DNA of 49,121 nt from Acidobacteriota bacterium (GTDB lineage Bacteria > Acidobacteriota > Vicinamibacteria > Vicinamibacterales > UBA2999): NCBI GenBank assembly GCA_963169195.1, contig CAUJDN010000059.1:1-49121 (forward strand), given 5' to 3'. Made by a program: the position numbers and the translations under genes. Below the pieces are notes generated by a model. The model did not search any database, was not told where the DNA came from, and was given only the letters and a program-made list of their open reading frames with translations. This document shows, in pieces, positions 1-7,714 of this stretch. Numbering within the stretch: the first letter of the stretch is position 1; each line of letters opens with the position of its first letter.

Positions 1-1
1 C

Positions 2-226
2 GGGCTCGACGAGGTGCGGATCTGGAACGTGGTGCGGACCGCGGCCGAGCTGCAGGCGCAGCGGACCGTGGAGCTGGCGGGGACCGAACCGGGCCTGGTG
101 GCGTACTGGCGGTTCAACGAAGGGACGGGCACGACGGTGGCAGACGACTCGCCGGGCACACTTGCCGGCACCCTGCTGAACGGCACGCTCTGGGTCGCGG
201 GCGGACCCGTGTCGCCGCGACCGTAG
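2..226 (+). CDS. LamG / concanavalin A-like domain protein, 3' end only
   Basis: The reading frame is open to the left window edge, so only the last 74 residues are present. The visible piece starts with GLDEVRIWN and continues with VARYW-like 'LVAYWRFNEGTGTTVADDS', the two strands typical of LamG/laminin-G (concanavalin A-like) jelly-roll domains used by secreted proteins to bind glycans or other ligands. It ends at a TAG after a proline-rich tail (PVSPRP). The internal GTG at 14 is not the real start because the DEVRIWN motif begins upstream of it. The rest of the protein, and hence its role, lies outside the window. Confidence 0.75.
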   Translation, partial: GLDEVRIWNVVRTAAELQAQRTVELAGTEPGLVAYWRFNEGTGTTVADDSPGTLAGTLLNGTLWVAGGPVSPRP

Positions 227-258
227 CACGCGGTCCACAACAATGGGATCGGACCTGC

Positions 259-293
259 GGACGTCCCGTGCAGGCGCCCAGATCGGGACGTCC
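259..293. terminator. Hairpin between convergent genes
   Basis: Perfect 10-bp inverted repeat GGACGTCCCG / CGGGACGTCC (259-268 and 284-293) with a 15-nt loop, in the gap between the convergent LamG gene and vapC. There is no T-tract on either strand, so it may be a weak bidirectional terminator or an RNA 3'-end stabiliser. Confidence 0.45.
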
Positions 294-322
294 CCACGAC
301 GGCGGACTGCGGGCACCGCCCT

Positions 323-727
323 TCATGCGATCAGCTCGTACCGGACGCCCAGTCGATCGTAGACCGCCCGCGCCCGTTCGTCTCTCGTCAGCAGCGTGGC
401 GCCAGCGGCGCGGACCGTCGCGGCGATGAGCGCATCGTAGATGGCTCCACCGGCCAGACCCGCCGCCGTCGCGTTCTTCACGAGCGCGAGGTACTCCGAC
501 GCCGGCAGGACCAGTGGTGGATTCGCGAAGCGGCCCGCGAGGAACGTGGCCACGATGCCGGGGGCGGCGCGGTGGGGCGGCGGCAGGCGCGTCAACACCG
601 AGAACGATTCGACCAGGACGTGAGCGGGGATTCGGGGCTTGCGCGCCAGGGCCGCCGCCGCGCTGGCGTGCGCCTCGTGCCACGTGGCGAAGCCCGCCAC
701 CACCACGCTGGTGTCGACCGCCGTCAC
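323..727 (-). CDS. vapC: PIN-domain ribonuclease toxin, VapC-like
   Basis: A 134-residue single PIN domain, the usual size for VapC toxins, which are Mg-dependent endoribonucleases that cut tRNA or rRNA. The four acidic metal-binding positions are visible: D5 in MTAVDTSVVV, E40 in HVLVESFSVL, D98 in GGAIYDALIA and D116 in LLTRDERA. The start ATG overlaps the stop of the upstream AbrB-type gene by 4 bp (ATGA), the usual translational coupling of antitoxin and toxin. The pair probably autoregulates through the antitoxin. It stands alone, with no defence genes next to it. Target RNA cannot be read from the sequence. Confidence 0.85.
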   Translation of the reverse strand: MTAVDTSVVVAGFATWHEAHASAAAALARKPRIPAHVLVESFSVLTRLPPPHRAAPGIVATFLAGRFANPPLVLPASEYLALVKNATAAGLAGGAIYDALIAATVRAAGATLLTRDERARAVYDRLGVRYELIA

Positions 728-969
728 CGGCGCGTGCCCTCGATCGTCGCCCGCACCACCGCGTCGGTCAGCGGCGGCAGCGGCTCGGCGGGCACGGCGA
801 CGTGCCCGCCCTTGCGGCGCTGCAGCGTCATCGGCGTCGGGGCCGGCTCGATCTCGAGACGGCCGTCCCGCTCGCGGATGTCGATGACGCGCCCGGGCTC
901 CAGGCCCAGTCGATCGCGCAGTGGCTTCGGAATGACAACACGACCGGCAGAATCAATGGTAGTAGTCAT
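724..969 (-). CDS. vapB: AbrB/SpoVT-type antitoxin, VapB-like
   Basis: 81 residues beginning MTTTIDSAGRVVIPKPLR, the swapped-hairpin AbrB DNA-binding fold; the motif 'D-x-x-GRVVIPKPLRDRLGL' is near consensus. The C-terminal part (LTDAVVRATIEGTRR) would be the toxin-neutralising tail. The start is placed at 969 because the AbrB motif begins there and a -10-like TATCAT sits 6 nt upstream; an in-frame upstream ATG at 1020 would add 17 residues unlike the family. It is followed directly by vapC with a 4-bp overlap. As in other type II systems it should bind its own promoter as a complex with the toxin. Confidence 0.85.
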   Translation of the reverse strand: MTTTIDSAGRVVIPKPLRDRLGLEPGRVIDIRERDGRLEIEPAPTPMTLQRRKGGHVAVPAEPLPPLTDAVVRATIEGTRR

Positions 970-975
970 GGCATG

Positions 976-981
976 ATGATA
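976..981 (-). promoter_or_regulatory. -10 element of vapBC, leaderless arrangement
   Basis: TATCAT preceded by TGG (extended -10 TG-N) and followed by only 6 nt before the vapB ATG, so transcription would begin at or next to the start codon. No Shine-Dalgarno sequence fits in the gap. Confidence 0.55.
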
Positions 982-1037
982 CCAGCACCAGGGCGAAGCG
1001 GCGTCGCCGGACGGCGCCATCGACAGGCTCGGTGAAC

Positions 1038-1601
1038 TCAGCGGTGAGGCTTCACGTCCGGCCGGGCGTCGGCCGCGAACCCGTCACGGTTCGGCATCCT
1101 CACCTCTGGCAGCGTGCGCTGGTCGAGCGCGGCGTCTTCGGCGACGAGGCCGTTCAGGTGCAGCAGGTAGGCCGTCACCGCGTACACCTCGGGCACGGTC
1201 AACGACCCCGGACGCTGGTACGGCATGGCGCGGCGGTTGTAGTCCCAGAGGGTCGTCGCATACGGCCAGTAGCTGCCGACGGTGAGCACCGGCTCCGGGG
1301 TGCGCAGCGTGCCTCGCCCCCCCACCAGCCGCGGCGAGCTCGACGTGCCTTCTCCGCGTGCGCCGTGGCACGCCGCGCACCGCGCGGCATAGACGGCCCG
1401 CCCTTCGACCACGGTCCCGCGGCCTTCCGGCAAGCCGCGTCCGTCGGGGAAGACCGTGATGTCGGGCGCTGCCCGCGAGGCCCCCGGCGCGACGGCGCCG
1501 ATGTCGTAGGGACGCGGGCTCCCGGCCTGTCTCTCCGCCGCCACCAGCGCGCAGAGCCCGAGAACGCCGACGCACGCCACCAGGGGAGCCGTCCTAGACA
1601 T
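1038..1601 (-). CDS. Exported cytochrome c, likely electron acceptor of the SoxC-like enzyme
   Basis: 187 residues with an N-terminal hydrophobic signal (roughly residues 5-22) and one haem c site, CAACH. A distal Met ligand is probably in 'NRRAMPYQRPGSL'. The arrangement (CxxCH, 'VGSYWPYATTLWDYNRRAMPY', then 'VYAVTAYLLHLNGL') is like the small cytochrome partner of sulfite dehydrogenases and SoxCD-type enzymes. The start overlaps the 3' end of the SoxC-like gene by 8 bp, so the two are translationally coupled. It should sit in the periplasm and pass electrons from the molybdenum enzyme to the respiratory chain. Whether it is SoxD- or SorB-like cannot be settled; it lacks the longer SoxD N-terminal part. 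Confidence 0.8.
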   Translation of the reverse strand: MSRTAPLVACVGVLGLCALVAAERQAGSPRPYDIGAVAPGASRAAPDITVFPDGRGLPEGRGTVVEGRAVYAARCAACHGARGEGTSSSPRLVGGRGTLRTPEPVLTVGSYWPYATTLWDYNRRAMPYQRPGSLTVPEVYAVTAYLLHLNGLVAEDAALDQRTLPEVRMPNRDGFAADARPDVKPHR

Positions 1602-2823
1602 GGCTCACCGTCCCATCCGGCCGCACGCGCCAGGCCTTGATCCCGTTGTAGTGGTTGAACCCGTCCGGTCCCGCCAGGAGGCCGCGCACCGCCACCAGCG
1701 CCTCGCGGGTCGGTTGCCGGTCGCCGGTGTCGTCGCTCGCCCGCGACTGCAGCCACGTGTCGCGGCCGGACCACGCCCAGGGGAACGTGAACCGCGTGAA
1801 CGCCTTCGGGAGCGACGGCTCGCTCAGCGTGGCGTCCTGCCACGTGGAGCCACGATCGGCCGAGACCTCGACCCGCGTCACCCGGCCACGACCCGACCAG
1901 GCGAGGCCGCTGATCTCGTGGAAGCCCGTCGCGGCCAGCCGCTGGCCGCCGCTGGGCCGCGTGATCACCGACTTGACGTCCATCGCGAACGTGAACCATT
2001 GCGCCCGCCCGTCGGGCATGAAATCGGTGTAGCTGGCCGCCTCGTCCTTCGACATCGCCGGCTGGTCGGACAGCTGGAGGCGGTGGAGCCACTTGATGTG
2101 GATGTTGCCTTCCCAGCCGGGAACCACGAGCCGCAGCGGATATCCCTGCTCGGGTCTCAACGCCTCGCCGTTCTGGCCGTAGGCCACGATCACGTCGTCG
2201 AGCGCCTTGTCGATCGGGAGGCTCCGGGCGAGGCGGCAGGCATCGGCGCCCTCGGCCACCACCCACGCCGCCTCGCGGCGGACGCCGGCCTCCCGGAGGA
2301 GAGCGCCCAGCGGGACCCCGGTCCATTCGCTGCAGCTGAGCAGCCCGTGGCTTCGCTGCGCGTCCTCGGCCGGGCGTCCCTCGTGCTCCCTGCTGCTGTT
2401 GCCCGCGCACTCGATGAAGTGGATGCGCGACACCGAGGGCATGCGCCGCAGGTCCGCGACCGTGAACACGAGCGGCCGCTCCACGAGCCCGTGGACGAGG
2501 AGCTCGTGCGTCGATGGGCTGAGGGCCGGCACGCCGGCGTGGTGGCGCTCGAAGTGCAGGGCCGACGGCGTGATGATGCCGACGGCATCCTGGAGCGGCG
2601 TCCGGCTCGCCGCCGAACCGGGCATGGGACTCGGGGCGAACCACCGCGCGCTCGTCTCATGCGGCGATCGCTGGCCGTACGGGCTCCGGGGCGGGCCGAG
2701 CTCGCGGGCGGCATCCTGTGCGGCGCTGGTCCCACCCGCCAGCGTTACGGCGCCGGCAGCCAGCAGGCGCCGGCGCGAGAGGAGGATCGGGGCCGGGTTC
2801 GACATCGAGTCGCGTGCATCCAT
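1594..2823 (-). CDS. SoxC/sulfite-oxidase family molybdenum enzyme
   Basis: 409 residues, starting with a Tat signal peptide (LLSRRRLLAAGAV, residues about 14-26), as expected for a cofactor-loaded periplasmic enzyme. The oxidoreductase molybdopterin domain contains HFIECAGNS, where C139 should be the molybdenum-coordinating cysteine, followed by 'SEWTGVPL' and 'RLVVPGWEGNIHIKWL', all typical of SoxC (sulfane dehydrogenase) and SorA-type sulfite dehydrogenases. The C-terminal Mo-oxidoreductase dimerisation domain (about 290-400) is present. The cytochrome c gene follows with an 8-bp overlap. Known family role: oxidation of sulfite or protein-bound sulfane sulfur. There are no other sox genes nearby, so the substrate is open; sulfite detoxification is the simplest guess. 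A GGAGGG ribosome site precedes M1; M7 is an alternative start. Confidence 0.85.
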   Translation of the reverse strand: MDARDSMSNPAPILLSRRRLLAAGAVTLAGGTSAAQDAARELGPPRSPYGQRSPHETSARWFAPSPMPGSAASRTPLQDAVGIITPSALHFERHHAGVPALSPSTHELLVHGLVERPLVFTVADLRRMPSVSRIHFIECAGNSSREHEGRPAEDAQRSHGLLSCSEWTGVPLGALLREAGVRREAAWVVAEGADACRLARSLPIDKALDDVIVAYGQNGEALRPEQGYPLRLVVPGWEGNIHIKWLHRLQLSDQPAMSKDEAASYTDFMPDGRAQWFTFAMDVKSVITRPSGGQRLAATGFHEISGLAWSGRGRVTRVEVSADRGSTWQDATLSEPSLPKAFTRFTFPWAWSGRDTWLQSRASDDTGDRQPTREALVAVRGLLAGPDGFNHYNGIKAWRVRPDGTVSHV

Positions 2824-2858
2824 CGCTGCGGCCCTCCACGGCCGCCACCGGACAAATT

Positions 2859-2873
2859 GTTGTTAATAACAAC
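2859..2873. promoter_or_regulatory. Operator-like perfect palindrome upstream of the SoxC-like gene
   Basis: GTTGTTA-A-TAACAAC, 7-bp perfect arms around one base, inside a strikingly AT-rich patch (about 2855-2880) of otherwise very GC-rich DNA. It lies about 40 bp upstream of the SoxC-like start, where a promoter is expected, so it could be bound by a MarR- or ArsR-type repressor. The regulator is not in the window. Confidence 0.5.
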
Positions 2874-2940
2874 TAATCTAGCGGCGCCCGCCACACCGTG
2901 TCAAGCGGGCTGCATCACGGGTGTGGCGTCGGGAGGCGGT

Positions 2941-4218
2941 TCAGCGGGCACCGGCGGGGCGGTGCCTGGCCCTGACGAGGATGGCGCGGGCGTGCCAGGC
3001 GTTCACGAGCGTGGCCGCGAGCAGCAGCGCCGCGCCTGCGGTCACGATCGGATCCAGCCGGCTCGCCATGCCGCCGACGAGGGCCGGGAAGCCGGCCAGC
3101 CACAGCACGAAGGTCGCGCGCGCCGCCCCCGTGGAGCCGAGCCCGTGCGCCGAGATCGGCGGCGGCGCTCCGTCGAGACGCTGCATTTCGCGATACCACG
3201 CGTGGAGCGGCAGCAGCCGGCCCTGGATGCCGACCACCAGCTGCGCCACGAAGCCCACGAGGCCCGTGATGCCGTACGCCCAGATCAGTGGCGACGAGCC
3301 CTCGCCAAACGCCAGGACGCCACCGAGCACGCCCGCCAGCAGGCCGCACGAGAGCGCGAAGAACGTGTGCCGCGTGGACCAGTCGGGGCGCGGCAGATCT
3401 GCCGGCGGAGGGCGCCGGGACCGCAGCATCCGCCGCACGTGCGCGAAGAAGCTCGCGAACGCGGCGAGCGCGAGCGCTCCCCACGGCCGCACGTCCCACC
3501 CGCCGAGGAGCGACACGGACAGCCCCAGCGTGCCGGCCTGCAGCAGGATGGCGCTGATGGCGAGCGACGCACCCGTCGGCATCGCGGCAGGCACGACCAT
3601 CGGGACGAGCCGGTAGCCCACGCCGAAGATCATCATGCACGCCCATCCCAGCACGCCCACGTGGGCGTGCGCCGCGTTCCACCGGAGAGGCCGGGACGAG
3701 AGCTGTAGCCCCAGCGGGTCGAGCGCCATGACGAGGCCGGACAGCCCGGTCAGGGCCACGTTGAGGAACGCCAGCGTGATGTGAAGCGAGACGCCCCGGG
3801 GCAACCGCGCCTTCCTGATGCCGGCGACCGTCCGTCCTCCGACCCATGTGACGGCGCCCAGGACACCGGTCGCGCCGGTTGCGACCATGGCGAAGCGCCC
3901 CGACCAGAATCCCGCAACCATGCCGGCGAGGCCGACGCCAAACGCGCCGCACGCCAACCAGTCTGCCGCGCGCGCGCGCATCGGCACGCCGAGCGCGAGC
4001 GGCCCGACGATGTAGAGCGCGCCGAGGATGGAGCCCGAGATCCAGCCCAGCGTCACCAGGTGCAGGAGGGCGGTGAAGCGCGTGCCGCCGCCCGGGGCCG
4101 TCGGCAGATCGGGGCGGAAGGCCAGCACCGCGAATGCGGCGGCGAGCGCCAGGTGCGCCAGGCCGAAGTAGGCGATCGGGAGCGTCGCCGGGGGAATCAG
4201 CGATCGGCGTCCAGGCAT
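2941..4218 (-). CDS. Polytopic membrane protein resembling haem-copper oxidase subunit I / NnrS
   Basis: 425 residues with about 11-12 predicted membrane segments. Conserved-looking histidines lie in or next to helices: 'ALLHLVTLGWISGSILGALY', 'SLHITLAFLNVALTGL' and 'AAHAHVGVLGWACMMIFGVGY'. The HxVTLGW and HAHVGxLGW patterns recall the haem-binding helices of cbb3-type subunit I and of NnrS-like proteins, but I do not see the full metal-site set, so catalytic oxidase activity is doubtful. The gene overlaps the hemerythrin gene by 22 bp and must be translated from the same mRNA. Together they suggest a role in O2/NO handling or haem-linked redox stress. Fairly confident of a haem-type membrane protein, not of a named function. 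Confidence 0.6.
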   Translation of the reverse strand: MPGRRSLIPPATLPIAYFGLAHLALAAAFAVLAFRPDLPTAPGGGTRFTALLHLVTLGWISGSILGALYIVGPLALGVPMRARAADWLACGAFGVGLAGMVAGFWSGRFAMVATGATGVLGAVTWVGGRTVAGIRKARLPRGVSLHITLAFLNVALTGLSGLVMALDPLGLQLSSRPLRWNAAHAHVGVLGWACMMIFGVGYRLVPMVVPAAMPTGASLAISAILLQAGTLGLSVSLLGGWDVRPWGALALAAFASFFAHVRRMLRSRRPPPADLPRPDWSTRHTFFALSCGLLAGVLGGVLAFGEGSSPLIWAYGITGLVGFVAQLVVGIQGRLLPLHAWYREMQRLDGAPPPISAHGLGSTGAARATFVLWLAGFPALVGGMASRLDPIVTAGAALLLAATLVNAWHARAILVRARHRPAGAR

Positions 4219-4772
4219 CGACGGGCGGCCGCCTCCGCCTCGTCCATCGCGGCGATCGCAGCGCCCACTTCCTCGAGCACCCCGGGCGCCAGGAACTGCT
4301 GCGCCATCGGGTACAGGATCTGCTCTTCCTTGTAGAAGTGCATGTCGATGATCTGGAGGATCTGCTCGGCGATGCCACGCAGCGTCGCCGCGCTGCCGCC
4401 ACCGGCCAGCGACTGGCGCAGCTGCTCGCGCGTCGCGTCGATCAGCGGATGCTCCACCTCGTTGAGCTCGCGAAGCGTATCGCGCAGCAGGCGGCCACGG
4501 CCATGGATGTCCTCGTGCTCCATGCGCATGACGGCCGTGGGCCCGTGCTCGCCGATGACCCGCTCCATGGCGGGGAACAGCGCGTCTTCCTCCTTCCGGG
4601 CGTGCGACTCCAGCCGGGTCCCCAGCAGGTCCCCGGCGCGGGCCAGCACCGGCAACGCGTCGGGCAGTCCGGCCTCACCCCGGGCGGCCAGGTCGGCCAC
4701 GGTCCCCCGGAGCTCGGCCAGCTCGCTCATGATCAGCGCGTGTTCGTCCAGGAGGTGTCTGATGGCGTCCAT
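4197..4772 (-). CDS. Hemerythrin HHE-domain protein
   Basis: 191 residues forming one four-helix-bundle hemerythrin domain. The diiron ligand pattern is visible: H11 (LLDEHALI), H57 with E61 (SHARKEEDALFP), H86/H90 (MRMEHEDIHG) and H145 with E149 (MHFYKEEQILYP). Members of this family bind O2 or NO, or repair iron centres (YtfE/ScdA-like), in the cytoplasm. The start at 4772 has a good ribosome site, GGGGAGG. It is the first gene of a unit with the haem-type membrane protein, and a Crp/Fnr-geometry palindrome lies about 66 bp upstream. The context fits response to nitrosative or oxygen stress; this is inference. Confidence 0.85.
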   Translation of the reverse strand: MDAIRHLLDEHALIMSELAELRGTVADLAARGEAGLPDALPVLARAGDLLGTRLESHARKEEDALFPAMERVIGEHGPTAVMRMEHEDIHGRGRLLRDTLRELNEVEHPLIDATREQLRQSLAGGGSAATLRGIAEQILQIIDMHFYKEEQILYPMAQQFLAPGVLEEVGAAIAAMDEAEAAARRCLDADR

Positions 4773-4823
4773 AGTGGCCTCCCCTTGCGGGCCGTTCGGG
4801 TCTTTGTCCCACGAGGAGGCCCC

Positions 4824-4846
4824 TGACGCTTATGACAAGCGTCATA
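4824..4846. promoter_or_regulatory. Crp/Fnr-type palindrome upstream of the hemerythrin gene
   Basis: Two overlapping perfect inverted repeats: TATGAC-AAGC-GTCATA (4831-4846) and TGACGCTT-ATGAC-AAGCGTCA (4824-4844). The first, read as ATGAC-N4-GTCAT, has the 5-4-5 spacing of Fnr/Dnr boxes (TTGAT-N4-ATCAA) but a different half-site. It lies 66 bp upstream of the hemerythrin start and 50-70 bp upstream of the divergent M16 gene, so it could control either. Confidence 0.55.
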
Positions 4847-4892
4847 GGTGACAAGGCGATTCCCCGAGGGATTGGAACCAGTCGCGAGTTGC

Positions 4893-4898
4893 TATGAT
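4893..4898 (+). promoter_or_regulatory. -10 element of the M16 peptidase gene, leaderless arrangement
   Basis: TATGAT followed by 7 nt (GCGGGGC) and the ATG at 4906. A TTGGAA at 4872-4877 is a possible -35 but the 15-bp spacing is short. The arrangement favours ATG 4906 over the two ATGs at 4894 and 4897, which lie within the -10. Confidence 0.5.
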
Positions 4899-4905
4899 GC
4901 GGGGC

Positions 4906-7701
4906 ATGCGCGTCGCAGCGGCGTTCGTCATCGCGTGCCTTGGCCTGGCCCAGGCCGGGCCGGCCGCCGTTGAGGCGGGGGCGCCCGCACCCGCCCGCAC
5001 CCAATCGCACCCGCCCGCACCCGCCGCTCACTGGACGTCTGGCGTCACACGCGTCACGCTCCAGAACGGCCTGACCGTCCTCATGCTCCAGCGCGGGACC
5101 CTGCCCATCGTCTCGGTGCAGGCGCTGTACAAGGTGGGCAGCCGCAACGAGTGGCCGGGCGTCACCGGCGCGGCGCACTTCATCGAGCACATGGCGTTCC
5201 GCAGGACGGAGCGGATCAACAAGGGGGATCTCACCAACCAGGTCCTGCGCTGGGGTGGCCGATGGGGGGGCTACACGTCGTACGACCAGACCGTCTACAA
5301 CGCGCACGCCCCGAGTGCGTACCTGGACTGGCTCATCTTCATGGAGCGCCAACGGGTGCGCCATGTGCTGTTCGACGCGGAAAGCGTCGAGCTGGAGCGC
5401 ACCAGCGTCATCTCGGAGCTCCGCCAGTACGAGAACTCGCCGTCCTACACGATGGCGGAGCACCGGCTCCGGCGCGCCGCCATGGTGGCGCATCCGTACG
5501 GCTCGCCCATCATGGGGTGGGTCTCCGACCTGCAGGCGGTCACACCCGGGGACCTCGAGCGCTTCTATCGCGACTACTACGCCGCCAACAATCTCGTCCT
5601 CGTCATCGTCGGGCGGTTCGACGAGGCCGAGGCGCTGGCGCTGGTCCGCAAGCACTTCGGGGATGCGCCGGGCGACGGACGCCCGACCCGGCTGCGGACG
5701 GAGGAGCCTGAGCAGACGGGCGCACGCCGAATCGTGCACCGCGGACCGGGCTCGGCCAGCCACCTCGAGCTGCTGGTGCACGCTCCGGCGGTGAGCGATG
5801 CGAGCTACCCCACGCTGCTCGTGCTCGATGCCGTGCTCGCCGGCGGGAAGGCGGAGGGACGTGCATCCGCGCGACCCGGCAGCCGCCTGCACGCCGCGCT
5901 CGTCGGCACCGGGCTCGCCTACGGCGTCTCCACGGAGGTGGAGCTCTCCGAGTATCCCGGGCTGCACGCCATCGGCGTCAGTGCCGCCCCGGACGCGGAC
6001 CTCGCGACCGTGGAGGCAGCGCTCGACCAGGCCCTGATCGCGGCGGCCCGCGACGTGACGGACACGGAAGTGGCCGCGGCCACGCAGCAGGTGCGTTCGG
6101 CGTTCTCGCTGCGCGACGACAGCAATCGCGCCATCGCCGATCGCCTCGCCCGCTTCGAGGGCATCGGCTCCTATACGCTCCTGCCCCGCATCGTCGACGC
6201 GGTGGGCAGGGTCCGAGCCGCGGATGTGCGCGCGCTTGCGGCGCAGCTCTTCGCCGCGGATCGGCGGAATGTCGGCTGGTTCGTTCCGAAGGCCGACGCT
6301 GCGATGACAACGTCAGGGCAGGATGCGACAGCACCGCAGGCGGGCGCCAAGGCGCCGCCGGAGGGGATTGCGCAGACGCATCCCGGCACCGTGACGCCGC
6401 CGGCGCCCCGCCTCGATCTGCCGCCGCTGCCATCGGTGTCGCTGACCGCGCTACCCAATGGGCTGACCGTCGGCGTCGCGCCGCTCGGCGGTGGGATCGT
6501 CCACGTCCGCGCACGTGTCGCGGCCGGCGCGCTGAATGACCCGGCCGCAGGGGAAGGCCTCGCCATGGTTGTCGCGCGGGCACTGACGGCGAGGGGTGCC
6601 GAGGCCCACGCGGCGCCGCTCGGGTCACGCGGCATCCGGATCGCGAGCTCGGCGTCTTCGCTCGACGAGCCGTTCGACAATCGTGCGTTCGTGGAGTGGA
6701 CCGCCACGATGCGAAGCGACGACCTGCGGACCGTCCTGACGGCGCTGGCGGATGTGCTCGCGCGGCCCGAGTTCGGCGCCGAGACGGTCACACGTGCGCG
6801 CGACGGCCTGGCGGACGAGGCCGCCTCGCTCCAGGACGACTCGCGCTGGCGCGCCAACGACGCCGCGTGGAGCGCGCTGTTCGCGGCCAGCCATCCGCTG
6901 GGGCGCCCGGTTCATGGCAGTGGCTCCAGCCTCAAGGCCATCACGGCCGACGATGCCTCCAGGTTCCATCGCATGCACTATCGGCCGGCGCGCACCATCG
7001 TCACGGTCGCAGGAGGGGTGAGCGAGAAGGACGCCCTCGCCGCCGTGGCGCAGGCGTTTGGCGCCTGGCCGGGTGAGCCCGTGCCTGCCACGACCGGTGA
7101 CAGGGCCCGCGCAACGCCGGGCATGCCCGAGTGGCCGGCCGCGGCCAGTGGCGGCGGCCGCGATGTGCGCATCTCGATGCCGCACAAGGAGCAGGCCAGC
7201 ATCACCGTGGCGCTCCCGGCCGCGGGCCCGGACTCACCGGATTACCCGGCGCTGAGCCTGCTGAACTACCTGCTCGGCGAAACCGGCTATGCGGGGCGCC
7301 TCGGCGAGCGGCTGGTGGACACGGGGATTGCCTACGCCGTCTACGCGTCCCTGTGGCCGAACCGCGGCGCCGGGCCGCTGCTCGTCACGACCGACGCGGT
7401 GCTGTCACGCGAGGCCGTGGCGCGCATGCGTGCCGCGCTCGCCGACTTCGCCACGCGCGGACTGACCGCCGCGCAGCTGGACGAGGCGAAGGGCTTCGCG
7501 CTCGGGCGGCTGCTCTTCCGCTTCGAGACACCGGCATCCGCCTCGGCCGCGGTCGCCGACCTCGCATCGCTCGGCCAGGGCGCCGACGGCCTGCGTGCGT
7601 TCGGCGAGCGCATCAGGGCGGTCACGGTGGAACAGCTGAATGCGACGGCCGCGAAGTACTACGCCCCTGAGCGGGCCGTGTTCGTCGTGGCAGGGCGGTA
7701 G
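4906..7701 (+). CDS. Secreted double-domain M16 (pitrilysin/insulinase) zinc peptidase
   Basis: 931 residues: signal peptide (about 1-22), a low-complexity Ala-Pro linker (APAPARTQSHPPAPA), then two M16 halves. The N-terminal half carries the inverted zinc motif HFIEH ('GAAHFIEHMAFRRT') and a downstream acidic stretch (VELERTSVISELRQYEN) for the third ligand; the C-terminal half (from about residue 500) keeps the fold but lacks HxxEH and should be the inactive partner, as in most tandem M16 proteins. Expected to degrade peptides in the periplasm. The coding DNA of the linker is made of GCACCCGCC-type repeats. An Ala/Pro-rich linker also separates the two halves (about 465-500). Start chosen at 4906 from the promoter spacing. 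Confidence 0.85.
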   Translation: MRVAAAFVIACLGLAQAGPAAVEAGAPAPARTQSHPPAPAAHWTSGVTRVTLQNGLTVLMLQRGTLPIVSVQALYKVGSRNEWPGVTGAAHFIEHMAFRRTERINKGDLTNQVLRWGGRWGGYTSYDQTVYNAHAPSAYLDWLIFMERQRVRHVLFDAESVELERTSVISELRQYENSPSYTMAEHRLRRAAMVAHPYGSPIMGWVSDLQAVTPGDLERFYRDYYAANNLVLVIVGRFDEAEALALVRKHFGDAPGDGRPTRLRTEEPEQTGARRIVHRGPGSASHLELLVHAPAVSDASYPTLLVLDAVLAGGKAEGRASARPGSRLHAALVGTGLAYGVSTEVELSEYPGLHAIGVSAAPDADLATVEAALDQALIAAARDVTDTEVAAATQQVRSAFSLRDDSNRAIADRLARFEGIGSYTLLPRIVDAVGRVRAADVRALAAQLFAADRRNVGWFVPKADAAMTTSGQDATAPQAGAKAPPEGIAQTHPGTVTPPAPRLDLPPLPSVSLTALPNGLTVGVAPLGGGIVHVRARVAAGALNDPAAGEGLAMVVARALTARGAEAHAAPLGSRGIRIASSASSLDEPFDNRAFVEWTATMRSDDLRTVLTALADVLARPEFGAETVTRARDGLADEAASLQDDSRWRANDAAWSALFAASHPLGRPVHGSGSSLKAITADDASRFHRMHYRPARTIVTVAGGVSEKDALAAVAQAFGAWPGEPVPATTGDRARATPGMPEWPAAASGGGRDVRISMPHKEQASITVALPAAGPDSPDYPALSLLNYLLGETGYAGRLGERLVDTGIAYAVYASLWPNRGAGPLLVTTDAVLSREAVARMRAALADFATRGLTAAQLDEAKGFALGRLLFRFETPASASAAVADLASLGQGADGLRAFGERIRAVTVEQLNATAAKYYAPERAVFVVAGR

Positions 7702-7714
7702 GGAGGCGTGTCCC

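Noticed and set aside
323..969. Defence island or mobile element around the VapBC pair
   Set aside because: No transposase, integrase, repeats or other defence genes nearby; composition matches the surroundings.
1600..3708. Long open frame (702 codons) on the plus strand opposite the SoxC-like and membrane-protein genes
   Set aside because: Arg/His/Pro-rich, no domain, fully antisense to well-supported genes; long antisense frames are expected at this GC content. Same reasoning removes 14250-16934, 18149-20818 and similar frames.
2941..4218. Assignment as a functional cbb3 oxidase subunit I
   Set aside because: Some haem-type histidines are present but the complete haem-copper ligand set and partner subunits are missing.
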